A DNA stretch of 64,000 bases from Zhihengliuella alba (GCF_039538765.1 NZ_BAABCJ010000005.1:62001-126000); one strand, 5' to 3'; counted from the first letter of the stretch, positions 17,321 through 26,116 are shown. Notes: a model not told the origin generated them from the sequence alone. Translations and numbers: made by a program.

Positions 17321-18106
17321 TCAGCCGGGAGGCCAGATCCCGCGTTCGCGGTAGACGTCCACCAGCACGTCGGCGCGGTCGGCCATGATGCCGTCCACGC
17401 CCAGATCGAGCAGGCGGTGCATGGTCTCGGCGTCGTCGACCACCCACACGTGCACCTCGAGCCCGGCCTCATGCGCCCGCGCCAGGAAGCCGGGCTCCAC
17501 CACGGTCAGCGGGCCCTTCCGGATGGGCACCTGCAGGGCGAAGATCCGCCGGAGGAACGGGCGAAGCAGCCGCCACGGCTGGAACCCGCCGCGGCTGGCC
17601 TTGCCGAGCAGGGTGAACGCGGCGACCAGCGCCATCCCCGCCGTCGCCCGCACCTGCCGGCTCCCCCGCCGTTCGAGCTCGCGCCGCAGGGCGCGCCGGC
17701 GCCGGTCCGAGAACGACGCCGCCACGACCCGCCCGTGCGCCCCGTGCCCGATCACCGCGTCGGCGAGCGTCCGCACCGAGCGCTCGTCCTTCAGGTCGAC
17801 GTTCAGCTCCACGTGCGGCCAGGCGGTCAGCAGTTCCTCGAACGTGGGGATCGGCTCGCCGGCCACGCGGACGCGGGCGAGGTCGTCCAGCGTCAGGTCC
17901 GCGATCCGCCCCGTCTCGCCGGTCAGGCGGTCCAGTTCCTCGTCGTGGAAGACCACCAGGTGCCCGTCGGAGGTGGTCCGCACGTCCGTCTCCAGGTGGG
18001 TGAGGCCCAGCTCGACGGCGGCGCGGAACGCGGCCATCGTGTTCTCCTCGCCGTGCGTGGAGAACCCGCGGTGGGAGTACGCCTTCGGGCGCCGGTGGCC
18101 GCTCAC
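17321..18106 (-). CDS. Glycerophosphodiester phosphodiesterase
   Basis: A 261-residue GDPD-family TIM barrel that releases glycerol-3-phosphate from glycerophosphodiesters. The catalytic histidines and metal ligands are clear: HRGF at 12-15, GEEN at 19-22, ETD at 39-41, HD at 54-55 and NVDLKDE. There is no signal peptide, so it is probably cytoplasmic. The GTG at 18106 overlaps the HAD stop (GTGA), giving an operon of fructokinase, HAD and GDPD. A basic helix-rich stretch (about 160-205) after the barrel core is longer than in typical UgpQ. Confidence 0.9.
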   Translation of the reverse strand: MSGHRRPKAYSHRGFSTHGEENTMAAFRAAVELGLTHLETDVRTTSDGHLVVFHDEELDRLTGETGRIADLTLDDLARVRVAGEPIPTFEELLTAWPHVELNVDLKDERSVRTLADAVIGHGAHGRVVAASFSDRRRRALRRELERRGSRQVRATAGMALVAAFTLLGKASRGGFQPWRLLRPFLRRIFALQVPIRKGPLTVVEPGFLARAHEAGLEVHVWVVDDAETMHRLLDLGVDGIMADRADVLVDVYRERGIWPPG

Positions 18107-19041
18107 CGGGCGGCCCGCCCGGTCTCGGAGGACGCCGCTCGGCCGGCTCGCCCGTCGGGGGTGCGCCCGTGGCCGGGGCGGGCGGCGAGGAGCCGCTCGA
18201 TCCGCTGCGCCACGCCGTCGTCCTCGAGGCCGGCCGTGATCTCTGCCGCGGCGGCCTTCGCCAGGCGGTGGCCGGAGCCCAGGGCGCAGCCGAGCCCCGC
18301 CCAGGCCAGCATCTCGATGTCGTTGGGCATGTCGCCGAAGGCGGCGACCTGGTGCCGGTCGATGCCCAGGTCGGCGGCGTACCGCTCGAGGGCGACGGCC
18401 TTGTTGACGTCCGGCCGGGACATCTCCAGCAGCGCCACGCCGGGCGCCGAGTGGGTGACGGCGACGAGCTCGGACACCTCGGGGTGCACGGCCTTGCGGA
18501 AGTCCTCCGAGGTGCCGCCGTAGAGCTTGGCGAGGAATTTGACCGTCCCCTCCCGTTCCAGACGGTCCTGGGGCAGCGGTGCGGGCCGGGCCCCGTCCAG
18601 CCGCTGGGCCTCCGCCTCCGTCACGAAGCCCGGCTCCAGGTAGAGACCGGCCGTGGTCTCCGCGGCGAACAGCGCCTCCGGCTCCAGGGCCAGGATGCGC
18701 CGGCGCACCTCGGCGACCGTGGCGGCATCCAGCGTCCAGGAGTGCAGGACGCGCTGATCCTCCTGGTCGTAGACGAGCGCGCCGTTGGAGCAGATCACCG
18801 TGCCGAGGTGCCCGAACGCGCGCTGGACGGGCTCGAGCCAGCGGAAGGGCCGCCCGGTGACGAAGACGATCTCGATGCCTGCGGCGCGGGCGGCACGGAA
18901 GGCCTCCACCGTGCGGGTGGAGACGGTGCCGTCGGGGTGCAGGATGGTGCCGTCGACGTCGCTGGCGATCAGGCGGATGCCCGCCGCCGGATCGGTGCCC
19001 TCGACACCTGCGGCGGCCGGGTCCGCGGCGCCGGCGGTCAC
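18103..19041 (-). CDS. Cof-type HAD-superfamily phosphatase
   Basis: A 312-residue haloacid-dehalogenase phosphatase with the type IIB cap of Cof proteins. Motif I is SDVDGTIL (Asp28 nucleophile, Asp30), motif II VTGR, the lysine in the RPDVNKAVAL region is motif III, and motif IV is FGDMPNDIEML. Members dephosphorylate sugar phosphates and cofactors. The GTG start overlaps the TAG stop of the kinase gene by one base, and the stop overlaps the GDPD start, so all three are tightly coupled. The Ala/Arg-rich 25-residue C-terminal tail is not family core. Confidence 0.88.
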   Translation of the reverse strand: MTAGAADPAAAGVEGTDPAAGIRLIASDVDGTILHPDGTVSTRTVEAFRAARAAGIEIVFVTGRPFRWLEPVQRAFGHLGTVICSNGALVYDQEDQRVLHSWTLDAATVAEVRRRILALEPEALFAAETTAGLYLEPGFVTEAEAQRLDGARPAPLPQDRLEREGTVKFLAKLYGGTSEDFRKAVHPEVSELVAVTHSAPGVALLEMSRPDVNKAVALERYAADLGIDRHQVAAFGDMPNDIEMLAWAGLGCALGSGHRLAKAAAAEITAGLEDDGVAQRIERLLAARPGHGRTPDGRAGRAASSETGRAAR

Positions 19042-19952
19042 TACTCGACCTCGCCCCGGTACGGCGGGTTGGCCCCGGCCCGGGAGACGGTGACGGCCGA
19101 GGCCCGCAAAGCGAAATCGATGATCTGGCGCAGCTGGTCGGCGGACAGTTCCCGCAGGTGCTGGCGCTGGGCGGAGCCGATGAGCTCCCGGTCCGCGATC
19201 CCGGAGAGCAGCGCGGCCATGAACGTGTCCCCCGAGCCCACGCGGTCGGCGACCTCCACGGTCCGGCCGGACACGTTGACCTCGCCGCCGTCGACGAACC
19301 CCGAGGCGCCACGGGACCCGTGCGTCACGGCGACGACAGCCGGGCCCATCCGCAGCCACGCCTTGGCGGTCTCGGTGACGCTGCGGCGCGGGTAGAGCCA
19401 GTCCAGGTCGGCGTCGGACGTGCGCACGACGTCGGACAGGCGCACGAACCGCTCGACCTGCGCCACCGCCTCGGCGTGGTTCCGCACGAAGGTCGGCCGC
19501 AGGTTGGGGTCGTAGCTGATGGTCGCGTGCGGGCGGGCGGACTCGACGGCCCGCAGGACCGTGGACGCGCCCGGCTCCACCACGCAGGCGATGGATCCGG
19601 TGTGGACCAGCTGCGCGTCGGCGAGCGCCGGCCGGATCCGGTCCAGGCCGGGCAGCTCCCAGGAGAAGTCGAAGTCGTAGGTGGCCGCGCCGGCCGGATC
19701 CAGGGTGCCGCGCGCGGTCGACGTCGGGGCCCCGTCCGGGCCGAGGGCCTCGCGGACGGAGTTGGCCTGCAGGTACTCGCGGATCATCCGGCCCGGCTCG
19801 TCGTTGCCGTAGCGGCTCACGAACGTCACCGGGTGGCCCAGCCGCGCCAGCGCCACGGCGACATTGAGCGGGCTGCCGCCCACGTAGGTCTTCGACGCGC
19901 TGATGCCTCCGGACAGCACGTCAACCAGGGCCTCGCCCATGACAGTCAGCAA
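19041..19952 (-). CDS. PfkB-family sugar kinase (fructokinase-like)
   Basis: A 303-residue ribokinase-fold kinase. The N-terminal substrate motif is VGGSPLNVAVALARLG, and the C-terminal anion-hole/catalytic motif is ADRVGSGDTFMAALLSG. Overall similarity to bacterial fructokinases (GEALVDVL, TYDFDFSWELP) suggests fructose as substrate. The TTG at 19952 follows AGGATGGA; an ATG at 19940 (MGEALVD) is the alternative. A -10 TATATT at 19982-19987 precedes it. First gene of a three-gene operon with a sugar-phosphate phosphatase-like HAD and a GDPD. Confidence 0.87.
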   Translation of the reverse strand: MLTVMGEALVDVLSGGISASKTYVGGSPLNVAVALARLGHPVTFVSRYGNDEPGRMIREYLQANSVREALGPDGAPTSTARGTLDPAGAATYDFDFSWELPGLDRIRPALADAQLVHTGSIACVVEPGASTVLRAVESARPHATISYDPNLRPTFVRNHAEAVAQVERFVRLSDVVRTSDADLDWLYPRRSVTETAKAWLRMGPAVVAVTHGSRGASGFVDGGEVNVSGRTVEVADRVGSGDTFMAALLSGIADRELIGSAQRQHLRELSADQLRQIIDFALRASAVTVSRAGANPPYRGEVE

Positions 19953-20033
19953 CGTTCCATCCTCACGTAGACTCCGCGCCCAATATACCGGCCGGCCCGT
20001 GCCCGTCGGGCCCCGGCGGGGCGGTCGGCGCGC

Positions 20034-20870
20034 TCAGTCCCGCTCGGCCTCCTCCAGCCCGGCCAGACGCTCGAGCTCGCGCACCGTCAGCCTCCAGGCC
20101 CGGCTCGTCGGGTCGATCAGCGCCAGGTGGTCCCCGGGCACGGGGCGGAAGCGGGGGCTGGCCCCGCTGCCGGCCGCGGCCTCGCAGTAGGAGTGCGCGA
20201 CGGCGGCCGGGACGTCCTCGTCCGCCTCCGGGTGCAGGACCACGACGTCCACGGGTGCCGGGGCCAGGCGCGCCGGGTCCGCGTGGTGCCAGTCCTCGGG
20301 GGCGTCCACGGGCGTGCTGCCCATGAGGCTCCCGGCGGCGTCGTCGCTCAGCTGCATCTCGTGGGCGAGGTGGAGGTCCAGCAGGCCCGCCTGGCTGACC
20401 ACGCCGGCCAGGGGCACGCGCGGCTCGGCACCCACCCTGCCGGCATCGAACTCGGTGCGGTGAGCCGCCCAGACGGCCAGGTGGCCGCCGGCGGAGTGGC
20501 CGACGGCGTAGACCGGGAGGCCGCGATAGGACTCGGGCAGCAGGTCCGCCAGGGCATCGATGCCGGCCGCGACGTCCTCGAAGGTCGCCGGCCAGCCGCC
20601 AGCGTCCTCGGGGTCGTCCCCGTCGATCCGGCGGTACTCGAGGTTGGCGGCGACCCAGCCGTGCTGGGCGAGGTCGGCAGCGAGCGGCAGCCCGAGGTCG
20701 GCCCCGTACTTGGCCCGCCAGTAGCCGCCGTGGATCACCACGGCCACCCCGCGCGGGTGCTCGCCGTGCTCGAGGCTCGGCAGGACCAGCTCCAGGAACT
20801 GGCTCGGCGCCTCGCCGTAGTGGTGGAGCGTGTAGGCCACATCGGATGCGGCGGTGGGGCGGTTGGACAT
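20034..20870 (-). CDS. Alpha/beta hydrolase (BD-FAE / kynurenine formamidase-like)
   Basis: A 278-residue alpha/beta-hydrolase. The oxyanion motif HGGYW is at 47-51, the nucleophile elbow GHSAGGH centres on Ser126, and the acid and His are probably in HPEADEDVP and PGDHLALID. HGGYW plus GHSAGGH is typical of formamidase/carboxylesterase relatives. It begins 2 bp after the crotonase stops, and its ribosome site GGAGGTAG overlaps that stop, so both proteins come from one message. Substrate unknown. Confidence 0.85.
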   Translation of the reverse strand: MSNRPTAASDVAYTLHHYGEAPSQFLELVLPSLEHGEHPRGVAVVIHGGYWRAKYGADLGLPLAADLAQHGWVAANLEYRRIDGDDPEDAGGWPATFEDVAAGIDALADLLPESYRGLPVYAVGHSAGGHLAVWAAHRTEFDAGRVGAEPRVPLAGVVSQAGLLDLHLAHEMQLSDDAAGSLMGSTPVDAPEDWHHADPARLAPAPVDVVVLHPEADEDVPAAVAHSYCEAAAGSGASPRFRPVPGDHLALIDPTSRAWRLTVRELERLAGLEEAERD

Positions 20871-20872
20871 TG

Positions 20873-21700
20873 CTACCTCCCGGGGAAGCTCGGTGTCTCC
20901 TTGGCCAGAAATGCCGCGCGGCCGGCGCGCGAGTCGTCGGTGGTGAAGGCGTCGCGGAAGCTCGCGGCCTCCACCGCGAGTCCGTCCTCGGTGGGCAGGG
21001 CCGCGACGGCCCCGAGGGTGAGCTTGGCGTTCCCGACCGCGGTGGGCGCCTGCCGGGCGATCAGCTCCACGGTCTCCCGGGCCGCCGCCAACAGGCTCTC
21101 GCGGTCCGGCAGGACCCGGTTGACCAGGCCGATCCGCAGGGCCTCCGCGGAGTCGATCTGCCGGCCGGTGAAGATCAGCTCGCGGGCCATGCCGGGTCCC
21201 ACCCGCTGCTGCAGCCGCACGGATCCGCCGAAGCCGGGGACCAAGCCCAGGGAGACCTCGGGCTGCCCGAAACGCGCCGTCTCGCTGGCGAAGACGACGT
21301 CGCACGCCAGCGCCAGCTCGCAGCCGCCGCCCAGGGCGTAGCCGTCGACGGCGGCGACCACGGGCACAGGTAGCCGCTCCAGGTCCAGCGTGAGACGGTG
21401 CATGCGCTGCGAGTACGCCTGGGCCTCGTCCGGGCTCATCGCGGACATCTCACGGATGTCGGCGCCGGCGACGAACGCCTTGCCGCCGGCCCCGGTGAGG
21501 ACGAGACCGCGGAATGGCCAGCCGTCGGCGAGCGCTGCCGCGGCCTGCGCGACGACGTGCTGCAGCTCGTCGACGAGCTCGGTGGCGAGCGCGTTGAGGG
21601 CCTGGGGCCGGTCGATCGTCACGAGAAGGGCGGACCCCTGCTGCTCCACCCGCAGGTGGCGGTACGCCTGCTCGGTGTCCGGGGCGGACGGTGTGCTCAT
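20873..21700 (-). CDS. Enoyl-CoA hydratase/isomerase family protein
   Basis: A 275-residue crotonase-fold enzyme, probably hydrating enoyl-CoA esters. Both catalytic glutamates are at the canonical 20-residue spacing: Glu128 in YALGGGCELALACD and Glu148 in GQPEVSLGLVPGFGGS. FVAGADIREM provides the CoA oxyanion hole. The ATG at 21700 with AGGAG upstream was preferred over a longer frame with a non-homologous 48-residue Pro/Gly/Arg-rich extension. Paired with the downstream hydrolase; no thiolase or acyl-CoA dehydrogenase is nearby, so a full beta-oxidation role is not supported. Confidence 0.9.
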   Translation of the reverse strand: MSTPSAPDTEQAYRHLRVEQQGSALLVTIDRPQALNALATELVDELQHVVAQAAAALADGWPFRGLVLTGAGGKAFVAGADIREMSAMSPDEAQAYSQRMHRLTLDLERLPVPVVAAVDGYALGGGCELALACDVVFASETARFGQPEVSLGLVPGFGGSVRLQQRVGPGMARELIFTGRQIDSAEALRIGLVNRVLPDRESLLAAARETVELIARQAPTAVGNAKLTLGAVAALPTEDGLAVEAASFRDAFTTDDSRAGRAAFLAKETPSFPGR

Positions 21701-21820
21701 CCTGCGGCTCCTCTGCTGCGGTCGGGTCCTCATGGCCAGCTTGCCAGATCCGGCCTGTCGCAGACAGCCCCCGGCCGCCGGTGGAGGGAAACCGTCCCCC
21801 GGGCCACGGCGCCCCGATCC

Positions 21821-21888
21821 GGTGGCGGAACTCAACGGTGGCACTCAGCGGTTGAGCTCAGCGGTGGCACTCAACGGTGGAGCTCAGC
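21821..21888. repeat. 13-bp tandem repeat
   Basis: Four exact 13-bp units, GGTGGCACTCAGC and variants, occupy 21837-21888, with a degenerate copy at 21821-21836. The last unit contains the stop codon of the minus-strand ATP-grasp gene. The rest is the intergenic tail. On the minus strand the units read GCTGAGTGCCACC. Confidence 0.8.
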
Positions 21889-23155
21889 GCCGGGGCGGGT
21901 ACTGCTTGAACTTGCGGAACTGGTTGGCCAGCGCCGCCGCCACGTAGAACCAGCGGCGCGGGTGCCGCTCCGCCCGGTAGACCAGCGGGTTGACGGTGTC
22001 GCCGGACTTCAGGAGGGCCGCCGCGCGCTCGCCCACCGGCCCCACGAGGTGCTGGCGCAGCAGCGGCGCGGGCAGCACCGAGTACAGGATCTCCTCGCGG
22101 GAGACCGTCAGCCCGGACGGGAGCTGCGTGGCCTCGAACCGCGGCCCCAGGAAGTCCCGGACGTACGCGCGCGCCGGGTTGGCCCAGTCCCGCCCGCCGG
22201 CGGCCGCGGCCGCCGTGAGGTAGTAGTGGTTCCGGCCGAGCCGCGGGTTGAGCTCGAAGAACTTCACCACGCCGTCGCGCGGGTCCAGCTTGGCGTCGAA
22301 CATCGCGAAGCCGCGCCAGCCGAGCCGCTCCAGGATGCGCCGTCCCTGCTGCACGAACGTCTCCGCCGCGGCGTCCGGCATGCCGGAGACGATCGCGGCG
22401 GAGTTGCCCAGGACGATCGGCGCGTGCTCCTCCACCGCCACCTCGCCGTAGGCCGCGTAGCGCGCCCTCCCGTCCGGGTCGCAGTAGAAGGTCGCAAGCT
22501 TCATGTTGGAGTCGCCCCCGGGGATGAGCTCCTGCAGGATGAACCGGCCGCCGTAGCCGCTGGCGTCGATCCGGCCCAGCAGGTCGTGCAACTCCTCCGG
22601 CGTCTGGATCGTGTGGACCTTCTGCTTGCCGGCGAACTTCGCCGCGACCCACGCCGAGGAGTCGGACGGCTTGCCGATCAGCGGGTACGGGAGGTCGTCC
22701 GGCACGGCGCCGGAGCCGGCGTCGTACACGTGGGTCCGGGGGTGCGCGATGCCGAGCTCCGCGCAGAGCTCGTAGAAGTTCTCCTTCAGCGCCGCCAGCT
22801 CCACCAGCTCCAGCGGGACGTACGGGATGACGAAGTACTCCTCCAGCGACGCCCGGTTCCGCGTGATGGTGGTGATGTGCAGGTCCAGGGACCCGAAGAG
22901 CAGCAGCGGGCGGTTCCCGTCCCCCTTCAGCTCGGCGCCGAGGCGCCGGAGGTGCTCGACGACGACGTCCTCGGCCATGCTGCCGGCCGGACGGACGTCG
23001 ACGGCCACCGAGTGCTCCAGCACGCCGTTGGTGCCGGCGGGGACGGCCACGCTCGCGGCCCCGTAGGCCTCGTGGAACTCCCGGGCCAGCGAGTAGGTGC
23101 CGATGTCCCCGCCGAGGATGACGGGGACGAAAGTCTGGGAATCGGGAACGCGCAT
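21884..23155 (-). CDS. ATP-grasp carboxylate-amine ligase, D-aspartate ligase-like
   Basis: A 423-residue ATP-grasp enzyme that would join a carboxylate to an amine through an acyl phosphate. FVPVILGGDIGTYSLAREFH at the N-terminus, PLIGKPSDSSAW and FILQELIPGGDSNMKLATFY in the ATP lobe, and KFFELNPRLGRNHYYL for the metal site give the typical order. The N-terminus resembles D-aspartate ligases (Aslfm type) that build peptidoglycan cross-bridges. Some Micrococcaceae have Lys-Asp or Lys-Glu bridges, so a wall role is plausible but unproven. The ATG at 23155 lies seven bases after a TAGATT -10. Confidence 0.8.
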   Translation of the reverse strand: MRVPDSQTFVPVILGGDIGTYSLAREFHEAYGAASVAVPAGTNGVLEHSVAVDVRPAGSMAEDVVVEHLRRLGAELKGDGNRPLLLFGSLDLHITTITRNRASLEEYFVIPYVPLELVELAALKENFYELCAELGIAHPRTHVYDAGSGAVPDDLPYPLIGKPSDSSAWVAAKFAGKQKVHTIQTPEELHDLLGRIDASGYGGRFILQELIPGGDSNMKLATFYCDPDGRARYAAYGEVAVEEHAPIVLGNSAAIVSGMPDAAAETFVQQGRRILERLGWRGFAMFDAKLDPRDGVVKFFELNPRLGRNHYYLTAAAAAGGRDWANPARAYVRDFLGPRFEATQLPSGLTVSREEILYSVLPAPLLRQHLVGPVGERAAALLKSGDTVNPLVYRAERHPRRWFYVAAALANQFRKFKQYPPRR

Positions 23156-23162
23156 GGGTCCC

Positions 23163-23168
23163 AATCTA
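23163..23168 (-). promoter_or_regulatory. -10 element giving a leaderless transcript
   Basis: On the minus strand TAGATT, seven bases, then the ATG at 23155 of the ATP-grasp ligase. No Shine-Dalgarno is present. Confidence 0.5.
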
Positions 23169-23200
23169 GCGCTCCCGCGGCCACCGGCCCCGGTGCGGCG

Positions 23201-23914
23201 TCAGTGCGGCGGCAGGTCGTCGGCGAGCGCCCGGCGGACCTCGTCCACGAGCCAGCGCATGTGGGTCTCGGCGCCCGCCCGGTCGCGGCGTCCGACGGCG
23301 TCCGCCACCGCCTCGTGCTCCGCGAGGGCCTCCGGCTGCGGCTGCAGCGGCATGAGCCCCTGGTGGGTGCGTCCGGCCAGGACCTCGGCGATGACGCCGG
23401 TGAGCTCGGCGAACATGGAGTTCCCGCTGGCCTCCAGCAGGAGCTGGTGGAAGGCGATGTCCACGGCGAGGAACTCCTCGAGCCGCCCGGACTCGCCGAG
23501 GACCCGGAGCTGGCGGGCGAGATCCTGGAGCTCGTGGCGGACCTCGGCGCTGGCGCGGACGGCGGCGCCCGCCGCGGCGAGGGGCTCGACGGCGATGCGC
23601 AGCTCCGTCAGCTCGGCGTACTGGCGCTCGCGTCCGGGGCCGGAGAGCCGCCAGCGGATGACGCGGCGGTCGTACTTGGTCCAGTTCGCCGGCTCCCGGA
23701 CCACCAGGCCCACGCGGCGGCGGGAGTACACCATGCGCAGCGACTCCAGGACGCGCATGCAGTCCCGCGCGACGGTGCGCGAGACGCCGAAGCGGTCCTG
23801 CAGGGACTCGAGGGTGAGCCGGGCGCCCGGGGCATGCACGCCGTCGACGATCTCCTGTCCGAGCACCTCGATGATGGGGTGTTGGAGCAGGTCGGCGGCG
23901 TCGTCGAGGGGCAT
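23201..23914 (-). CDS. gntR: GntR/FadR-family regulator of gluconate genes
   Basis: A 237-residue repressor. The N-terminal winged helix carries GQEIVDGVHAPGARLTLESL and FGVSRTVARDCMRVLESLRMV; the C-terminal FCD ligand domain shows ELRIAVEPLAA, DIAFHQLLLEASGN and EHEAVADAVGRRD with its metal-binding histidines. It is divergent from gntK-gntP, the usual arrangement for a gluconate-responsive repressor. The ATG follows a TAGGAT -10 by six bases and has no good ribosome site. It probably binds the palindromes at 23939-23974. Confidence 0.88.
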   Translation of the reverse strand: MPLDDAADLLQHPIIEVLGQEIVDGVHAPGARLTLESLQDRFGVSRTVARDCMRVLESLRMVYSRRRVGLVVREPANWTKYDRRVIRWRLSGPGRERQYAELTELRIAVEPLAAAGAAVRASAEVRHELQDLARQLRVLGESGRLEEFLAVDIAFHQLLLEASGNSMFAELTGVIAEVLAGRTHQGLMPLQPQPEALAEHEAVADAVGRRDRAGAETHMRWLVDEVRRALADDLPPH

Positions 23915-23920
23915 GGGAGC

Positions 23921-23926
23921 ATCCTA
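23921..23926 (-). promoter_or_regulatory. -10 element of gntR, leaderless spacing
   Basis: TAGGAT on the minus strand, six bases, then the gntR ATG at 23914. Confidence 0.5.
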
Positions 23927-23938
23927 ATTCCTGTGATT

Positions 23939-23974
23939 GGTATTACCTTACCGCTGAAAAGATGCTATCTTTTC
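23939..23974. promoter_or_regulatory. Control region of the gluconate operon: promoter plus two palindromes
   Basis: The plus-strand promoter for gntK reads TTACCT (23943-23948), a 17-bp spacer and TATCTT (23966-23971). GAAAAGATGCTATCTTTTC (23956-23974, 8-bp arms) covers the -10, and GGTATTACC (23939-23947) touches the -35. Either could be the GntR operator. The region is strikingly A+T-rich against its surroundings. Confidence 0.6.
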
Positions 23975-24117
23975 TGAATCGCCACTGAGGGTCTGGTCAC
24001 ACCGGGCCCCAGAGGGCACTGTTGGTGCCAAGGGATCCCCGGCTGCGGCCGGGCCGGAGCCCGGGGACCGACGTACCTGCACCACCGCACGGCCAACGAC
24101 GTCCACAAGGAGTTTCC

Positions 24118-24684
24118 ATGACCTCCAACCCCAACGGCATCGCCACGCACATCGTGGTCATGGGTGTCTCGGGAACCGGGAAGACCACCCTCGCCCAGAA
24201 GCTGTCGGAGCGATTGGGGCTCCCCTACGCCGAGGCGGACGAGTTCCACCCGCAGGCGAACATCGACAAGATGTCCGAGGGCGTGCCGCTCACCGACGAG
24301 GACCGCTGGCCGTGGCTGCGCGAGATGCGGGACTGGATGAGCGCCCAGGCGAAGGACGGCGATGCGCTCGGCAGCGTCGTGACCTGCTCCGCTCTCAAGC
24401 ACTCCTACCGCGACCTCCTGCGGGAGGCGGACGGCGACGTGCTCTTCCTCCACGTCGACGGCGATCCCGAGGTGCTCACCGAGCGCGTGTCCTCGCGCAG
24501 CGGCCACTTCATGCCGCCGAGCCTGCTGCCGAGCCAGCTCAAGACGCTCGAGCCGCTCACGGAGGACGAGGCCGGCGCGCGGATCGTCAACGACGGCAGC
24601 ATCGACGACCTCGTGGAGCGAGCCCTGGCCGTCATCGCCGAGCACACCGACAACAACCACCGCGAGAGCGCCCAGAGCGCTTGA
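24118..24684 (+). CDS. gntK: Gluconokinase
   Basis: Phosphorylates D-gluconate to 6-phosphogluconate, the entry to the pentose phosphate or Entner-Doudoroff route. The 188-residue protein has the P-loop MGVSGTGKTTLAQKL (about 15-29), EADEFHPQANIDKMSEGVPLTDEDRWPWL and VTCSALKHSYRDLLR, all hallmarks of the GntK family. AAGGAG is well placed before the ATG. It begins the plus-strand operon with the permease and is probably repressed by the divergent GntR. Confidence 0.95.
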   Translation: MTSNPNGIATHIVVMGVSGTGKTTLAQKLSERLGLPYAEADEFHPQANIDKMSEGVPLTDEDRWPWLREMRDWMSAQAKDGDALGSVVTCSALKHSYRDLLREADGDVLFLHVDGDPEVLTERVSSRSGHFMPPSLLPSQLKTLEPLTEDEAGARIVNDGSIDDLVERALAVIAEHTDNNHRESAQSA

Positions 24685-24715
24685 GCGACCACGTCAGAGA
24701 ATCAACGGAGAATCC

Positions 24716-26116
24716 ATGACAATCGAAGGCTGGACCCAGACCCTGGGCGCCGGACCACTGCTGGCCATCGCCGGCGCCGCAGTGCTCCTGCTCCTGTTCC
24801 TCATCATCAAGCTCCGCGTCCACGCGTTCGTGGCGCTGATCCTCATCAGCCTCCTCACCGCGTTCGCCACGGGGATCCCGGCCGGCTCGGTGATCGACAC
24901 CCTGACCGACGGGTTCGGATCGACACTGGCCAGCGTGGCACTCCTCGTGGGCCTCGGCGCCATGCTGGGCCGGCTGGTGGAGAAGTCGGGCGGCGCCAAG
25001 ATCCTCGCGGACACGCTGATCAACACCTTCGGCGAGAAGCGCGCCCCGTTCGCGCTCGGCGTCGCCTCGCTCCTGTTCGGCTTCCCGATCTTCTTCGACG
25101 CCGGGCTCGTGGTCATGCTGCCGGTGGTCTTCGCGGTGGCCCGCCGCCTCGGCGGATCGGTGCTCCTCTACGGCCTGCCGGCCGCCGGTGCGTTCTCGGT
25201 CATGCACGTCTTCGTGCCGCCGCACCCCGGACCCGTCGCCGCCTCCGCGTTCTTCGAGGCGAACGTCGGCTACGTCCTGATCATCGGCCTCATCGTCGCC
25301 CTGCCGACGTGGTACGTGACGTGCTACCTGTTCGGCAAGTGGGCTGGCCGGAAGTGGCAGCTGCCCATCCCGAACATCCTCGGCGAGGCCAGTGCCGAGC
25401 ACGAGGCCAACCCGCCGCGGTTCGGCGTGGTCGTCTCGCTCCTGCTCCTGCCCCTGGTCCTGATCTTCATGAACACCGGCCTGAGCACGCTCGCCTCCGC
25501 CGGCGTGATCTCGGAGTCCGCCTCCGAGGCCGGGTGGTTCCAGTTCCTGCTGGCCGTCGGCTCCACACCGGTCGCGCTGCTCATCACGCTCCTCGTCGCA
25601 GTCCTGGCCATCGGCATCCGCCGCGGCATGGGCAAGACGGCGATCGAGCAGACGCTCGAGGGCGCACTCGGCCCGGTCGCCTCGGTTATCCTCATCACGG
25701 GCGCCGGCGGCATGTTCGGTGGCGTGCTGCGCACCTCCGGTATCGGAGCGGCGCTGGAGGACGTGCTCGGCGACCTCGGAATCCCGCTCATCCTGGCCGG
25801 GTTCCTCATCTCCAGCATCATCCGCGTGGCGCAGGGCTCGGCGACGGTCGCCCTGACCACCACGGCCGGTCTGCTCAGCTCCGCCGTCCTGGCCGCGGAC
25901 CTGAACGAGATGCAGCTGGCCTCGATGGTCATCGCGGTCGCCGCCGGCTCGGTCATCGCGTCCCACGTGAACGACTCCGGCTTCTGGCTGGTGGGCCGCT
26001 TCTTCGACATGGACGTGAAGACCACCCTGAAGACGTGGACCGTCCTGGAGACCCTGATCGCCCTGATGGCCTTCGTCATCGCGGCCGTCATCTACGCGGT
26101 GTCCTCCCTCGCGTAG
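24716..26116 (+). CDS. gntP: Gluconate permease, GntP family
   Basis: A 466-residue inner-membrane symporter importing gluconate. About 12-14 hydrophobic segments; GntP landmarks include PIFFDAGLVVMLPVVF, HVFVPPHPGPVAASAFF, FLISSIIRVAQGSATVALTT and VIASHVNDSGFWLVGRFF. It starts 31 bp after gntK with GGAG upstream. The operon ends at the strong terminator downstream. Confidence 0.95.
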   Translation: MTIEGWTQTLGAGPLLAIAGAAVLLLLFLIIKLRVHAFVALILISLLTAFATGIPAGSVIDTLTDGFGSTLASVALLVGLGAMLGRLVEKSGGAKILADTLINTFGEKRAPFALGVASLLFGFPIFFDAGLVVMLPVVFAVARRLGGSVLLYGLPAAGAFSVMHVFVPPHPGPVAASAFFEANVGYVLIIGLIVALPTWYVTCYLFGKWAGRKWQLPIPNILGEASAEHEANPPRFGVVVSLLLLPLVLIFMNTGLSTLASAGVISESASEAGWFQFLLAVGSTPVALLITLLVAVLAIGIRRGMGKTAIEQTLEGALGPVASVILITGAGGMFGGVLRTSGIGAALEDVLGDLGIPLILAGFLISSIIRVAQGSATVALTTTAGLLSSAVLAADLNEMQLASMVIAVAAGSVIASHVNDSGFWLVGRFFDMDVKTTLKTWTVLETLIALMAFVIAAVIYAVSSLA

